Positions 45,501 through 60,814 of a stretch of 64,000 bases of DNA are shown here, one piece after another; the stretch's first letter is position 1, and the number at the start of each line of letters is the position of its first letter. The notes under the pieces were generated by a model. It worked only from the letters and a program-made list of their open reading frames with translations, made no database searches and was not told where the DNA came from. The DNA is taken from the NCBI RefSeq assembly GCF_025024155.1, contig NW_026251710.1, forward strand, positions 1 to 64,000. The letters are read 5' to 3'. Made by a program: the position numbers and the translations under genes. Origin of the DNA: Gamsiella multidivaricata (Eukaryota > Mortierellomycota > Mortierellomycetes > Mortierellales > Mortierellaceae).

Positions 45501-46724
45501 CTCCGTTATTGAATCCGCTCCGTTGTTTTGTTGCTCCATGAGACCTCTGTTGAGATACAGTTCCATCGGAAGTGACCATGATGACACAAATACTCGCAAA
45601 AAGTGTCTGTATTACAGTGGCAGATGGTTGTATGGCCGAGAAAGAGTCGAGTTAATACCTGCCGCAATCGTTCGCTGATCGATGATGAAAAAAGCGCGAC
45701 ATGAAGATCAGAAGCCTTACGCCAAAGCAACAATATACGATCCAATCAAAGGTATCATTCGAGACGTTCAGGGCGAAGTTGTCAGAAGAAAGAGCTTTTG
45801 ACCAGGATACCCACTCGGGGCACGTGTCCGCTAACGTCGCAATGGATGATTAATAGAGAGACATATCGGTAAAGAAGTCAGTGTCAATGGATATGGACAA
45901 TGTTGTGCAAGCCGCAGCAGTAGTAGTGGCCATCAATGTGTCAACTTACAGGTACTTGATTCCCAACAGCAAAAGTACTGGCTCCACCAGAAGCTAGTGG
46001 TGCAGTAGCCCATGCGCAGATCACCGAGCCACCAACTTGAGACATCGATGAAAGCGGCCAAGCATGCCGTTATCACACCTTCATGGTTGAAGGATGACAG
46101 AATGAAGCACCAAAAAAAAAAAAAAAAAAAAAAAAAAACAATTAGAAAGGAAATAGCCATATCTGTACCTGCGTGGGTATGTGTTACCAGGGACGGAATA
46201 AATCAACGGTTATTCAGGCTGTGCGTGCACCAGTTTTTTGTTGTGACTCCAGTATTCGTACCTGTTAAGAGTACGAGGACCCAGCCTTTCAAGCTATCCG
46301 CTCTGTTCTTGAGAGCCCCACGAACCCCGCCCAACGACCGCAAGTGTCGCAAGCGCACTCGTTCCTTAACAAAATCATGAATCCAGTCTAACGGATAAGA
46401 GAACGTTAGATAAATTCGACATACGAAATCATTATTCATTCATGAATGGGGTTGCGATGGCGTATGGCACACGTTACCGATTGTAGTATAGTTGTGGTAC
46501 CAGACGCGGATACCATTGTTTTCTTTCACAAGCGCCTCTTTGGCGTCGTCATAAAACGCGCTGCGTCGAGAGAGAAGTTTTTCCCGCACTATGTTGATGT
46601 TGGCTATGCTGGATCTACGAAGGTTGTGGAATGTCTTGTTGTTGCTCCTGCGACCGTCGTGGCCTGAGTTAGAATGATTCCTAAAGACGACCCTGCTGCG
46701 ATTACCTCCCCGTCCTGACGCCAT
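42596..46724 (-). CDS. CLC family chloride channel/transporter with two CBS domains
   Basis: Twelve exons: 46478-46724, 46262-46387, 45950-46078, 45721-45830, 45322-45606, 45133-45247, 44868-45037, 44674-44781, 44343-44563, 44055-44234, 42869-43928 and 42596-42787; total 2943 nt (980 residues). CLC signatures occur in order: [31 protein letters not shown] and PGGIFIPTM. The external gating Glu of GKEGP is Gln here, while the internal proton Glu in LEE is kept. The C-terminus has two CBS modules separated by a disordered Ser/Arg/Asp-rich linker of about 150 residues. CLC proteins move chloride, often in exchange for protons, in plasma or endosomal membranes. Two introns carry long T tracts on the coding strand. 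Confidence 0.94.
46112..46138 (-). repeat. 27-nt poly-T (sense) tract in a CLC intron
   Basis: The plus-strand A run lies in the intron 46079-46261, about 33 nt upstream of the acceptor on the coding strand. A second tract, about 20 nt, lies at 43978-43997 in the intron 43929-44054. Confidence 0.95.
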
Positions 46725-47018
46725 AGTTGGCGATAGCGATCGAGCCCTATATTTTTTTCATTTTCCATTCAGTTCATAAACAATGGACAGGAAGATACAA
46801 ATAGATGAATATGAGTATAGCAGCCAAAGTAAGCAGCATAAGACAGTTATCGTGTCAAATGGCATCATATCAGATCCATCATCCATGAATTGCTATGTTG
46901 TGTGACAATAGATGCCGCTGCATCTTCCTGCTCACATTTGACATATCACACCATCCAGGCATTAAATGATAAATTAGGGGCCTCGGTCTCCGCTTGAATG
47001 TCACTACTCCCTATAATT

Positions 47019-47969
47019 TTACCTAGATGGCCAACGCGGAGAGTCTCTTTCGCTGGTATCCTGCATCCCATCGTCGAGTTCGTCCACCTCGGACGGCTCA
47101 GGAGGACCGTTGTATCGCGGTGTTTTGCGTCTAGACCCTTCATTAGTCCATCTGTGCTGGCCGTCCGCGTGCTGATCTTGAGTCCTGTTGTTTCCGAGCA
47201 AGGCAGATATCTCTGAGATCTGTTCGGTGCCTTTCGTAGATGGCGCGTGATAGTTTTGTGATTGCGGCTTCGAAACAATCGGAGCCCCTAGTTTGAATGC
47301 TGGTCTACTTGAATCGGGTACTTGAATACGACTTTTGTTCAATGGCGGCAGCCTTGATTCAGGCGCATTGCTAGTGCTGTCGCGCGGATTATCAGCTACA
47401 ATGCGCCCGTTACCGTCCGTGTTTTCGGTGCTGGGATTGTTATGATTACCATCATTATCGATAGAGTCATCTGCATCGTCCTGGTCTCTCCCAGCCTCAT
47501 TGTCAGAGTTGGTGAAAGCCGATCCGGTAAAGCTGGGCTGGTTCTCTCGTCTAATGCGGCCCTGCTGAGCCTTAGATCTGCCTGTAACTGCGTCGAGAAA
47601 GCGATTGCCTGTTCTTGAAGAAGGGGGTTGTCCATTGCTGCTGCTGGGGGTAGTCGAGACATCGCTGACCCAGTTGTGATAATCAGGCGCAAGCTGGGCG
47701 GAGAGAGACCATCGGGGTTGGTTTGGTGGAGATACCATGGGACTGGGTGATTGGGACTGGGACGAGGATTGGTGGCGGTGGTCAGTAGCACCTGATTGTG
47801 GGCGTTGTTGCGGATGTGCAGCTGCAGCAGCTGCAGCTGCAGAGGGCGAGGAAGAGGGCGCAATTGGGCCTGCCCCCTGGACTGGATGCTGCGACAAACC
47901 AACGGGGCTGCCGTCTGTGTCCTGGATGGGTTGCGATGGGACCAGGTCAGGGCTTTGCTGCCGATTCAT
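47019..47969 (-). CDS. Intrinsically disordered protein of unknown function
   Basis: The open frame runs from the ATG at 47967-47969 to TAG at 47019 (316 residues); it is open for another 20 codons upstream without ATG, so a short upstream exon may exist. The protein is rich in Ser, Pro, Gln, Asn and Asp, has an eight-residue Ala run encoded by alternating GCA/GCT codons, and short blocks such as NRFLDAVTGRSKAQQG and SEVDELDDGMQDTSERDSP. There are no membrane spans or known domains. It lies between the CLC and kinase genes on the same strand. Function not recognised. Confidence 0.6.
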   Translation of the reverse strand: MNRQQSPDLVPSQPIQDTDGSPVGLSQHPVQGAGPIAPSSSPSAAAAAAAAHPQQRPQSGATDHRHQSSSQSQSPSPMVSPPNQPRWSLSAQLAPDYHNWVSDVSTTPSSSNGQPPSSRTGNRFLDAVTGRSKAQQGRIRRENQPSFTGSAFTNSDNEAGRDQDDADDSIDNDGNHNNPSTENTDGNGRIVADNPRDSTSNAPESRLPPLNKSRIQVPDSSRPAFKLGAPIVSKPQSQNYHAPSTKGTEQISEISALLGNNRTQDQHADGQHRWTNEGSRRKTPRYNGPPEPSEVDELDDGMQDTSERDSPRWPSR

Positions 47970-48029
47970 GGCAAGGAGTGCACTGCTATACGTCCTGCCT
48001 CTTGAACGGTCGGTGTCGTCTCTATTCAA

Positions 48030-48574
48030 ATTGGATTTGGGGCAAGTGCAGATACAGGAAGAAGAGGAGTTATTGCAAAGTAAGGGTTGGTGAGGATAAA
48101 GAGGGATAAGTAAAGATGCAACTGAAATAAGGACGAACTGACTTGTGGGGAAGGAGGGGGAAAAGGAAAAGAAAGAAGAGCTGAGGAAAGACGAGTACGA
48201 GAGTGCGAGTGTGAGTGCGAGTGTGGAGTGTGAGACTGAAAATGCGAATAGAAATGATCAAGCCCTCAAAAGAGGGACAGACTCACACAAGGGGCTGTCA
48301 CCAGCTGATCAGCAACTAACCTAAAAGTGCTGTACTCTCTTCGTGATGTATGGATGACCCTTCGTGGTCTGGTCTGATGTTAATTGACCATGGACCCATT
48401 GATCAAGGGCATCAGCCTTTGAATGATGGGACTAGATCTCTTTGTCATCCTCCCAAGAGAGAGTTGAACGCGGACTGTTTGTCAGTCAATCAGTGCCTGA
48501 GCCTGTGTTAAGACACAGGACGAGTACATATTCATGTTGCTTGCACCTGGTGCACTCGCAAGGTGTGCGTGTGG

Positions 48575-48606
<32 letters not shown>

Positions 48607-48928
48607 GTCTGTGTGTGTATGGTTATGGTGCATTTGTAACTCCCTCCCCCTTTCTTGCTCTCTCGATCACCGGTTCTCTTTTCCATGCCACGTTTTGCCT
48701 CCCATGCGCATGTCCTCACGGTAACACAACTCCGGCAATAAAGTTTCTCCAGTCCTAATCTGACAGGAAAACCCATCTGGGACATGTCCTCTTAAGACGC
48801 GTGTGCGAACGCATCTTTCAATAATATGTGTCTCTGCGCGTCCTTTCACGCGTTTCTTTACGCGGTCCTCAAACATAGTGCATGGTGGAGTGAAGTAGTA
48901 TCTTCGTTAATTTTTTTTTATTATGTAA
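48030..48928. other. Intergenic stretch, no gene recognised
   Basis: It contains an ATC triplet repeat (about 48585-48606) and the 3' flank of the kinase gene. Open frames here are shadows of the repeat. Confidence 0.5.
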
Positions 48929-52251
<3,323 letters not shown>

Positions 52252-53720
52252 CGCGTGGATTGAGTAAGTGAGCGCTGTTCAGTCTGAGAGTAGCGATGAT
52301 ATAATGAGTTTGGGCGTCGCGGAATGCTGTTCAGGATTGGTGGCAGAAACGCACGGAAGGGAGGTCCTGCTGCATAAAGCGTTTCTAATTGCAGTTGAAA
52401 CAGAGGCGAAACGCGTCAGGCGAAGTGGTGGCTCAATAGGGCTCAGCTGCTTCTACTTTGCACTTCAACGGTCGAGAGCACTTTCTTTCTTTCCTTTCCC
52501 TTCACACCATACACCGATCTCGCTCCTTTTTTTCCTTTCACTGGCTTTGTGGTGTTTTTGTCGTCTGTCTGGGTGTGCGAATGTGAGTATCGCCAGATAA
52601 GCGATGTCAACCGAAGCAATCTTCACATAAAGAGCCGACCGCATCCACCTCTGCTTAAAAAGAGAATAGACCCGGATGAAGATCAGGCTCTAGAATGACA
52701 GGAAGCAGACTACTGAGTGTAGACACTCCCGCGAAAGAAGAGGAGTTGCGAGGATAGGTCTTCCTTCTGCGATTCCCGCGCGAGAACAAGATGAGAGGTG
52801 TTTCTTACGGTTCTTACTGTGAAAATGGCTTCAACCGGCCTGATATAGGAGGGTCAAGGGGCGAGCGAACGAGCGAGCAGCGAAACTGTTGCAGGGAGTG
52901 GAAAGCGTTGAGAATCGAGAGCGTTGGAGTGAGGTCGATGGATTTGAGGAAAGTGGGAGGCAACAGGAGGGAAAGGGAGAGCAATCAAGCAGGCTTAAAA
53001 AAAGAAAGCGAAGCGAAAGGAGACAGCAAGTATGAGACGAAAATGCACTTTTATATGTGCATAAAACATGCAACAGGGGAAGGGAGACATGTATACATAC
53101 AACAAACATGCGATGCAGAGGACAGAAAAGGTTCACGAAGTGTATCAGGTGTTATGGCGCTGGGCGGAATATTATGGATGAACTGCAGCAAGAGCTTTGT
53201 CGCCTCCTCTTTCCAGTCTAAAGCACCGATCCTGCTCCGTCTTTGGAGACCCTTCCTCCAGTAGTCGGTGGTACTTGCGATACGGCATGGCCAGGGGAAG
53301 ATAAAGATCGCGTTTGCAGGGTGTTTGTGTCAGATGGGTGGTATACTCCAGTTGTGGATTGAGGAGCAAGAGGAGCGAGTAAGAGGAAGACAGTGGATGA
53401 CGGATGCTGGCTGGAAGTGTCAATAACTCGGAGTAAAGCACTGAAAATGGGCGAACGAGCGAGAGAGGGGCTGCGCGGAGGGAGTGGCTCAGCCTGGGAA
53501 TGGGACCTACCTCGTCGTCAAGATCGACAAAAGAGGGACGAGAGTGTGGGCGTCCTGCAATTGCTACAATGGCACTGCAAGTCTATTGTACTAGAGGAGA
53601 AGAGGGAAGGGGGGGAAGGGAAGGGAGGAGAGAGTGTGTGTGTGGGCAGTGGATAAAACGAAAGGTGGAGAGTATGAGTAAAGGTGCGAGAGAAAGTGGG
53701 TGGGTGTGTGGGTGAGAGAG

Positions 53721-53775
<55 letters not shown>

Positions 53776-55280
53776 GTACGAGAATAATTAAGAGTGAGAG
53801 AAAAAGATAATCGGAGAAGGGGAGAAAGAAGGTTGTGTCGATGGGAGCAACTGAAAGGATAGCAGTGGTGGACCTAATCGAAGCAATAATAATAATCTGA
53901 GGGCTGGAAGGAAAAGGAAAGGAAACGAAGGGGGCCGCGGTCGGAAATATTAATAACAGGGGGCGAGGAGTAGAATATGCGGACACAATACAATGTAGGC
54001 AGACCACCGTCTTGTCAATGGATGGCTCAATGGATCAATGGTTATCTGGTTGTTCTCATTTCTCTTGTTGTTCCCCATACCTTCATGGCTGATGGAGAAT
54101 GAAAGAGTTCATTCATGGTTGACTCAATTGCATTCGGACAAAGAACCATACGACAGGGTGCATTAGCAGCAACAGGAGCTGCCGAGAGTGGAAGCCGAAG
54201 AGTTGTGCGAATAAGTCGAGTCGATCTGTTGATCTATCACTAACAGCTGTCAGCTATACATGAGATCCCTGTCACCGATTGTCAGTTGGCCCTCGATGAT
54301 CCTCTTTAATGGCGCTGTTGAATTCTCCATCGAATGATCGGTATCAAGATGACAAGCAGCCATGCAGTGCTGACAATGCAGGCCATTCGTCTGTTTATCA
54401 GGGGGGCAGCAGGAGGAAGACAAAGAAGAAGGGGAGAATCTGAGGAAGCAGGAAATACTCTTTTTGTAGACTGCATAAACTACATGCACATGTGGTCCGG
54501 AGCATGAGAAATGAGCACTGGACGTGAAGGGGGGAACCACACATAGTCTAACAGATTATCCACAACAGGGATTAGGACGAAGGGGAGGGAATATCATTAT
54601 CAACAATAACAGCAACAACAACAACAGCAATAATGCAGTGCAGCATGGTCTTGCTGCTCGTGCACCGCAGCGCGCTCTTTTCTTGTTTCCAGCCATGCAG
54701 GTATGCCTCGCTGACGGATATAGAGTCAGATAGAGTAGGACTCAGTAAACTAACACGACCCATTTCCCCTGGGTATTTAAGCAACTCCCTATAGGAAGAG
54801 CCGACTCTCCTTTTGCTTGTACATGCGTCCTTCAGGAACCTCATTCCCATCAGCCTCGCTCTGCATCCCGTACTTCTGAGCCCGATAACCTTAGTACGTA
54901 TCGTACTTTTGGAAAAAAAAAAAAAAGGCAACTGGAACACAATCTCTGCTTTCTGTCTTCCTCCTTACAGAATGAACGGATGAAAAATAAGAAAAGGTCC
55001 AGTTCTGAGTGGCTCCTCTTGGATCCAAGCAAGAAGGAGTGGCAATCCCCTCAGCTGCGTGAATTGCTGTCTGTTCCTCGGTCCTCTGCTCCAAAAAAGA
55101 ATCGTTCAAGTCGACAGCCCCTCGGCAACGATTGAAATATATGGCGATTTGCGCTTTTCTTTTGGGCAGGGGACCTGCCGGAAGTGGCTTGCCTATCTTC
55201 CTTCCTTCCCTCATATACTAAGCGACTCCGCCTTTTTTCACACTTCCCTTCCCGCACACATCCTATTTTCCCCTCACTCT
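52252..55280. other. 3-kb low-complexity stretch with no clear gene
   Basis: It contains the upstream region of the kinase, a G/A-rich zone with a long GA repeat (about 53716-53776), an AAC-type triplet repeat near 54600, and a purine-rich plus strand. Open frames are mainly Ser/Leu or Arg/Glu shadows. A possible short minus-strand peptide (about 54257-54540, with CQHCMAACHLDTDH) is not convincing. Confidence 0.5.
53716..53776. repeat. GA dinucleotide repeat
   Basis: About 60 bp of nearly pure GA units broken by one AAAG. A similar array lies at about 18667-18704. Confidence 0.9.
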
Positions 55281-55290
55281 ATATAAAAGG
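55281..55290 (+). promoter_or_regulatory. TATA box, histone H3 gene
   Basis: ATATAAAAGG lies about 215 bp before the H3 start codon, after a CT-rich stretch. Confidence 0.55.
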
Positions 55291-55490
55291 TACAGGATGC
55301 TTACAAAACTGTCTTAAGGATGGCAGTTGCGCTATGTTCTTCGTCTTCAAGACATTCTCCTTTCTCCGTCTTGTTGCCATCTGTCTCCTTCACCTCATTT
55401 CGTCCAGTTGCATTTATGGTTGGACATCACTTTGCACTTGATTTTTTTTATGGCACTTGTACTTCACTAAATGTGGTACCTACCAAATAA

Positions 55491-55910
<420 letters not shown>

Positions 55911-56238
55911 GCTTTGTCCAAGCCAGATTTCAAGCACCGACAATGATACATGACACTCACATAGCATTGCCTGGCTTTCTATTTTTCCCTGTAACCAGCT
56001 TTTCTTCTCTTCGATTGCAAATGAGCTGTACTATTGTTTCCGCTGAATGTATTATATCTCCCTTCAACTGAATAAATCTCACTGTCAATTGAAACCGCTT
56101 TAATCTTGAAACTTCTACAAAAAAAAAAAAAAAACAACCTAGCATAAGCATAAAGCATAAGGCACTATTTGTTCATTTCACGTATGCTTTCAAGCAGAGT
56201 TTATTAGGATTGCTGGCCTGAATTGAACCGGACTCTTC
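55911..56238. other. Convergent 3' flanks of H3 and the SMPD4 homologue
   Basis: It contains AATAAA for H3 and an A run of about 17 near 56117. No gene is seen. Confidence 0.6.
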
Positions 56239-59200
56239 TTAAATGCCGTGCAACTCAATCGTGTAACGAGGCTCCACGGTCGCTGCTGTCCGTGAAGGTC
56301 GAGTCCTAACCGTCTGTCCATGATGGGACCCATGAGATCCAAGCGTCGTCTGTCCGCTTCCAGGCTTCTCCCACCGATACACAGGCTGCACTGGCTGCAC
56401 ATGGGCATCATACCGGCCCAGCACTGGACCATCGGTCTCTACTGCCTTCCGGTTAATGTGCGGCTCCTGCGGACTATGACGAGGCATATGCTGTCCTAGA
56501 GATGATAGATATGCGGAAATCATGTAGAACCCGAGAATTGCCAATATAACTGTCGCAAGTGCTGTCAAGTTAGGGATCGCTGCCAACCACCGCAGATGCA
56601 CTCTGCTCGAAACGACCTTTTGAGGTAGAGGAATCCACCCATGCACTCGCCTCACCGCATTCTGCCACTATATGCACACAAAGCCAGAGACAGAAGAAAA
56701 TATATCAGCACCGTCATTATTATCTAAACCATCAGCGCAAGTCCAGTTACTGCAAGAAAGCAGCTAGGTTACCTTGGGCGCTAAGTGATCCTCAGCCTGC
56801 CGCGCCAGCTTCACCAGGAACTCGCTTTCATACGTCAACACCAGTTCCTCCGATCGTGGTCCAGACCCTTTTAAATCGTCAGCTGGCCTCCTGATTAAAC
56901 CACGAGGCACATACTTGCGCTGTCTCTCGGGTCCCAGCAACCTTGATTCTTCCTCTTCTTCTAGAGGTGGCACGAGCGATTCTAACTGCTCTACTGTGAT
57001 TGTGCTTCCACGGTCCTGTGTACCCTGGTGTTGTTTTTCAAATGAAGTGACAACGCTCGGATAGAGGTCAAAGACCTCGCCAATTAGGCTCATCATGTCC
57101 CGTAGTCCTTTGAGCTCACGAACATAGATTGCTGGGTCCACAACGGCTGTCTTGGGTGGAGGTTGGCTTAACATGTTGCTGATCGCGGACGAGAGTGCGC
57201 TCCAGCCAGAGAGCTGCTCTGATGTTGGTTTGTTCTTCGCTTCCAGAGCAGATAGCTTTTCCTGCCGCACATCCACTGCATTTCCGAGCTTTGTCAATAT
57301 CATACGGATCTGCGGACCATACAGTGGTGGGGGAAAAAGAAAGGGGGAAATATCAGCACTGCTATGCTTTGTATGTCCTTAGCGTGATATAGTTCACATA
57401 ATAAAAAATCGGGTTACCTTGCTACGTCCCGATCCTTCTACCAAGAACAAGGCGTCATATTTGTATTGAGGGCTTTCCAGCTGCTGCAATTGTCTCTGAA
57501 GAGCATTGACCATCGATGAGAGAAACGCAGAAGTGGCATCCGGTCGACCAGATCCAGCACCCGCAAGTCCCCCCTCGGTGGACGATTCAAACACAGCGTA
57601 GGATGAATCGGAAAAGTTTTCCGGCCATACAATTGCTTGCTCTGCAATCTTCAAGATCTCCTTCAGGTTCTGCGCCTTGTAGACTCTCATCACTTTCTGA
57701 ATCGATCGCAGTTCCTTGTTCAATGTCATAGGCGCTGGCACTGCCAACGACCGACTGGTTTGTAGAGGATGCGACAGGCGGGGTAAATAGATCTCCAGTA
57801 GTGCTGTATAAAACAAGAGATTGTCGAATATGAATGGCTGCCTATAGTGTTGTATCCGTAGATAAAAATTAGCTCCTTAATCAAAACAACCACAGGGCCG
57901 CAAGCAACAGTGGTACATATTTCGCGCTGCAATAAAACATCCAGAAACTTGCCATTTCGCAGTAACCACATCGCCAGTAACGGACGGGTCCCGTCGACCA
58001 TACCGCCAGGGCGTGATCCAGGTCATCCAAGTGTCGATCAAACTTGGGAAGGTGTCGTCAAGTGGCCAAAATTGGAGCCCCACGTTCAGAAAAACGTACA
58101 GCTGGGGTCGGATATATTGATAGGCGCTCCTTCTAGCCATGCCTGCGAGATTCAAGACCGATTTTCCTGCCGAATCCATGATATGGCTCGGGACCTGATC
58201 GCCTCCAAGGACATACAGCGAGACATCGTGCGCGTACAGATGGGAGATTAGTGCGCTGATGCAATCTGCAATATCGGCGCCGGGCTGCACATATCGGATC
58301 GTCTATGAGTATCAATAGATGTTTCCAATCCCGTGTTAAAGCCTTGATTTAGAAAAGAGCAGTCATGTTCTGGTTCCACATGTGTATTGAGAGACCATAC
58401 CCTGTTGTCCACAGCCCTATCATTCTGTCCTAACCAAAGTTCGACCAGCGTGCCGATAAAGAACTCCGATATGGAGAGTTGTGTTTGGTGTCGGTCGATG
58501 GAATTTTCAATGATTTGGTCATTAAAGACATTGAGCGGCTTTTGCGGCGTATTTGTCTCTGGAGTAATGACAGTGCCGTCCTTCGTTCTCTCTGGTGCTG
58601 GAATAAAGTAGTGAAGATATTGGTGATACAGATTGAAAAATGAGCCATCGACAAGTACGCGCGAGACTAGTGGTTTTGGTGAGCTTCCTGATACCCAGTC
58701 TGATGGCCGTCCTGTGCCTGGCGCAGCGGCACCAGCAATCGGACCATTAATCCTGAACGCCAGTTTTGGATCGGTCTACCAGATAACATAATACCACAGC
58801 AGAGTTAGTCTGAAGAAACATATTAAAACAACCAAACCGAAAATGCCGTCGATAATCCCCGCCATTCTTACCCTGCGCATTCCACGGCCATTGACATCGT
58901 CATCGTCCAGAGTAAGAGCGTATGCAAAGTAAAATAAGAAGTACTCCAACATATCTAATGTGAGGCGCGTAACACAGATCATTCGTAAGTCATTATTTCT
59001 AATTGCGACGCCAGTTTTGCCAGAGTAGCTCCAGTAGTATTATCGAAGCCAACTTACTAAAATTGAGATTGACTTTGGTGATTTGGGCCATGGTCTTTTG
59101 AGCTCCAATAGGCGTTGTCGCTTTTACGAGATTGACGCGGGAAAGATAGATCGGCGGGAGGGTAAGGTACTGGGTCGGATCCAGCTTTGCTTGCGTCCTT

Positions 59201-59714
59201 TTCTGAAAGTCGTGGAAGTAAAAAGAACAAGAATAGACGCTATTGTCAGTAATCCTGCATCCATGGACTGCATTGACATCCGATTGTAGACAATTGCCGT
59301 ACCGGCAAAGAGTCTGGCACCATCTCGTAAATGAACCCGGTATCCGTATAACGACTCAGCAGAAACCGCATGAGGACTCCTCTTGGACGGATCAGCTCAT
59401 AAAGCGGGTCTTCTTCTGCCTTCGACAGTGGCAAATGCAACCAGCCCCTACAAATAAAAAAAAAAGTGCATGCCAATATGCATCAGTCTGAGTGTTCGGA
59501 GGAAGCGCGGTAAACAACGCCAAACTGGGCCAAAGATGGCCGCGTACCGTGATTCCTTTGAGCCAAAGAGGATTTGGCAGAGCCTTGGCAGGAACTCATA
59601 AAATGTCTTTGCATGGACATCTGATTCGAAACACTGATTAAGGTGGTTGGTCAGGTTGGCACATGCGGTCTGGACGGAACCAACCAACAGGCGGTCGAGA
59701 CCCTCGAAGCTCAT
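56239..59714 (-). CDS. SMPD4-like neutral sphingomyelinase 3 family protein
   Basis: Nine exons: 59548-59714, 59303-59447, 59058-59202, 58872-58954, 58401-58775, 57949-58302, 57418-57837, 56773-57309 and 56239-56667; total 2655 nt (884 residues), close to the 866 of human SMPD4. Matching blocks include the early FYEFLPRLCQILFG, WLHLPLSKAEEDPLYELI, MLEYFLFYFAYAL (human NPFEYYIFFFALSL) and LYVFLNVGLQFWPLDDTF followed by WMTWITPWRY (human WLSYLQPWRY). One hydrophobic span near the C-terminus (LTALATVILAILGFYMISAY) fits the tail anchor of SMPD4, which resides in the ER and nuclear envelope. Whether SMPD4 is itself a sphingomyelinase is debated; no catalytic motif can be pointed to. It shares a 189-bp upstream region with the peroxidase gene. 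Confidence 0.9.
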
Positions 59715-59903
59715 TGTAATGCGTTCGAGCTATTCCTTGTGATGGTGGCGGTGCTGCTGTTGGCGTGTTTCTCGTTGATCCCGCGTCCATGCTGGCGATT
59801 TCACCTCAATCTGATCCGATCTTGGTGACGTCATTTTTTTTTTTTTAAATGCTTACTGCCTACATACTACCTGAATCACTTCTCCAAAAAATACTCCTCA
59901 AAA
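59715..59903. promoter_or_regulatory. Putative bidirectional promoter, SMPD4 homologue / glutathione peroxidase
   Basis: Only 189 bp separate the two divergent start codons. No TATA box is evident; a T10 run lies near 59834. Confidence 0.5.
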
Positions 59904-60814
59904 ATGTGTCGATCTATCTCTTCCCTGGCTGTTCGACTCGCGCGCTCCAGGGCTAGTATCGTGGCCGCACGGATTCCTACGAGGGTCGCTGTCGCTCCGA
60001 GATTCACACATGGCGTATTGGCATCGCGGGCTCTCCGCTCCTTTTCGACTTCCTCTGCCGTTTTCATGTTTGCTGCCGGTGCAGGAGCAGAGAACAAAGC
60101 ACCTTCACCAGCCAGCTTTTTCGATCTTCAAGCAAAGGACAAGCGCCACAAGGAAGTGAATATGTCAGACTATACTGGCAAAGTTATCCTCGTCGTCAAT
60201 GTTGCCTCTAAGTGCGGCTTCACTTCACAATACAAGGAGCTGGAAGAACTTTACCAGAAGTACAAGGACCGAGGTCTTGTTATCATTGGGTTTCCGTGCA
60301 ACCAGTTTGGAAAGCAGGTAATATTGGAGGCAGACGCCAGAGTCGGTGTACTCGGATATCCACTTGTTAGTCACCTATCTAACTATGCGCTTGCTGTTCG
60401 TGCTTTCTTGTGCTTACCCTCATCAAGGAACCCGGTACAATGGAAGGTAATTAACGGCTTCTTTTCCTCCCAGATAATGCTAGCGCTATCTATCTAATTA
60501 CTGACTTTCAGTCTACTTTCCTCACTTCTGTACACTCTGCCACCTGTACCACAGAGATCGAGTCGTTCTGTCAAGTAAACTACGGAGTGAGCTTCCCACT
60601 GATGGATAAGATCGACGTCAATGGCAGTCAAGAAGATCCTGTTTATACCTTTCTGAAGTCCCAGAAGGCTGGGCTTCTGGGCTTGACGCGAATCAAGTGG
60701 AACTTTGAAAAGTTCCTGGTCTCCAAAGACGGAGTTGTCTATGGGCGATACTCCTCTGCGACAAACCCCAGCAGTCTGGCCGAGGATATCGAGAGGCTGC
60801 TGGACCATGCTTAG
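59904..60814 (+). CDS. Glutathione peroxidase (Gpx/Hyr1 type), probably mitochondrial form
   Basis: Exons 59904-60317, 60428-60446 (19 nt) and 60555-60814 give 693 nt (230 residues). The peroxidatic Cys is in NVASKCGFTSQY, the conserved Gln in GFPCNQFGKQEPG, Trp in IKWNFEKFLV, and the resolving Cys in ESFCQVNYG, so it is a Cys enzyme of the thioredoxin-dependent type. About 60 N-terminal residues are Arg/Ala/Ser-rich and free of acidic residues, as in mitochondrial targeting peptides; internal Met codons could give a cytosolic form. It reduces peroxides and, in yeast Hyr1/Gpx3, also senses them. The tiny second exon is needed to encode EPGTME. Confidence 0.93.

Noticed and set aside
48585..48606. 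His-rich ORF over the ATC repeat
   Set aside because: The histidine run is a translation of the microsatellite; no conserved flanks.
53591..54007. 138-codon Leu/Ser-rich minus-strand ORF
   Set aside because: It is the complement of the GA repeat array and has no start context or conserved segment.
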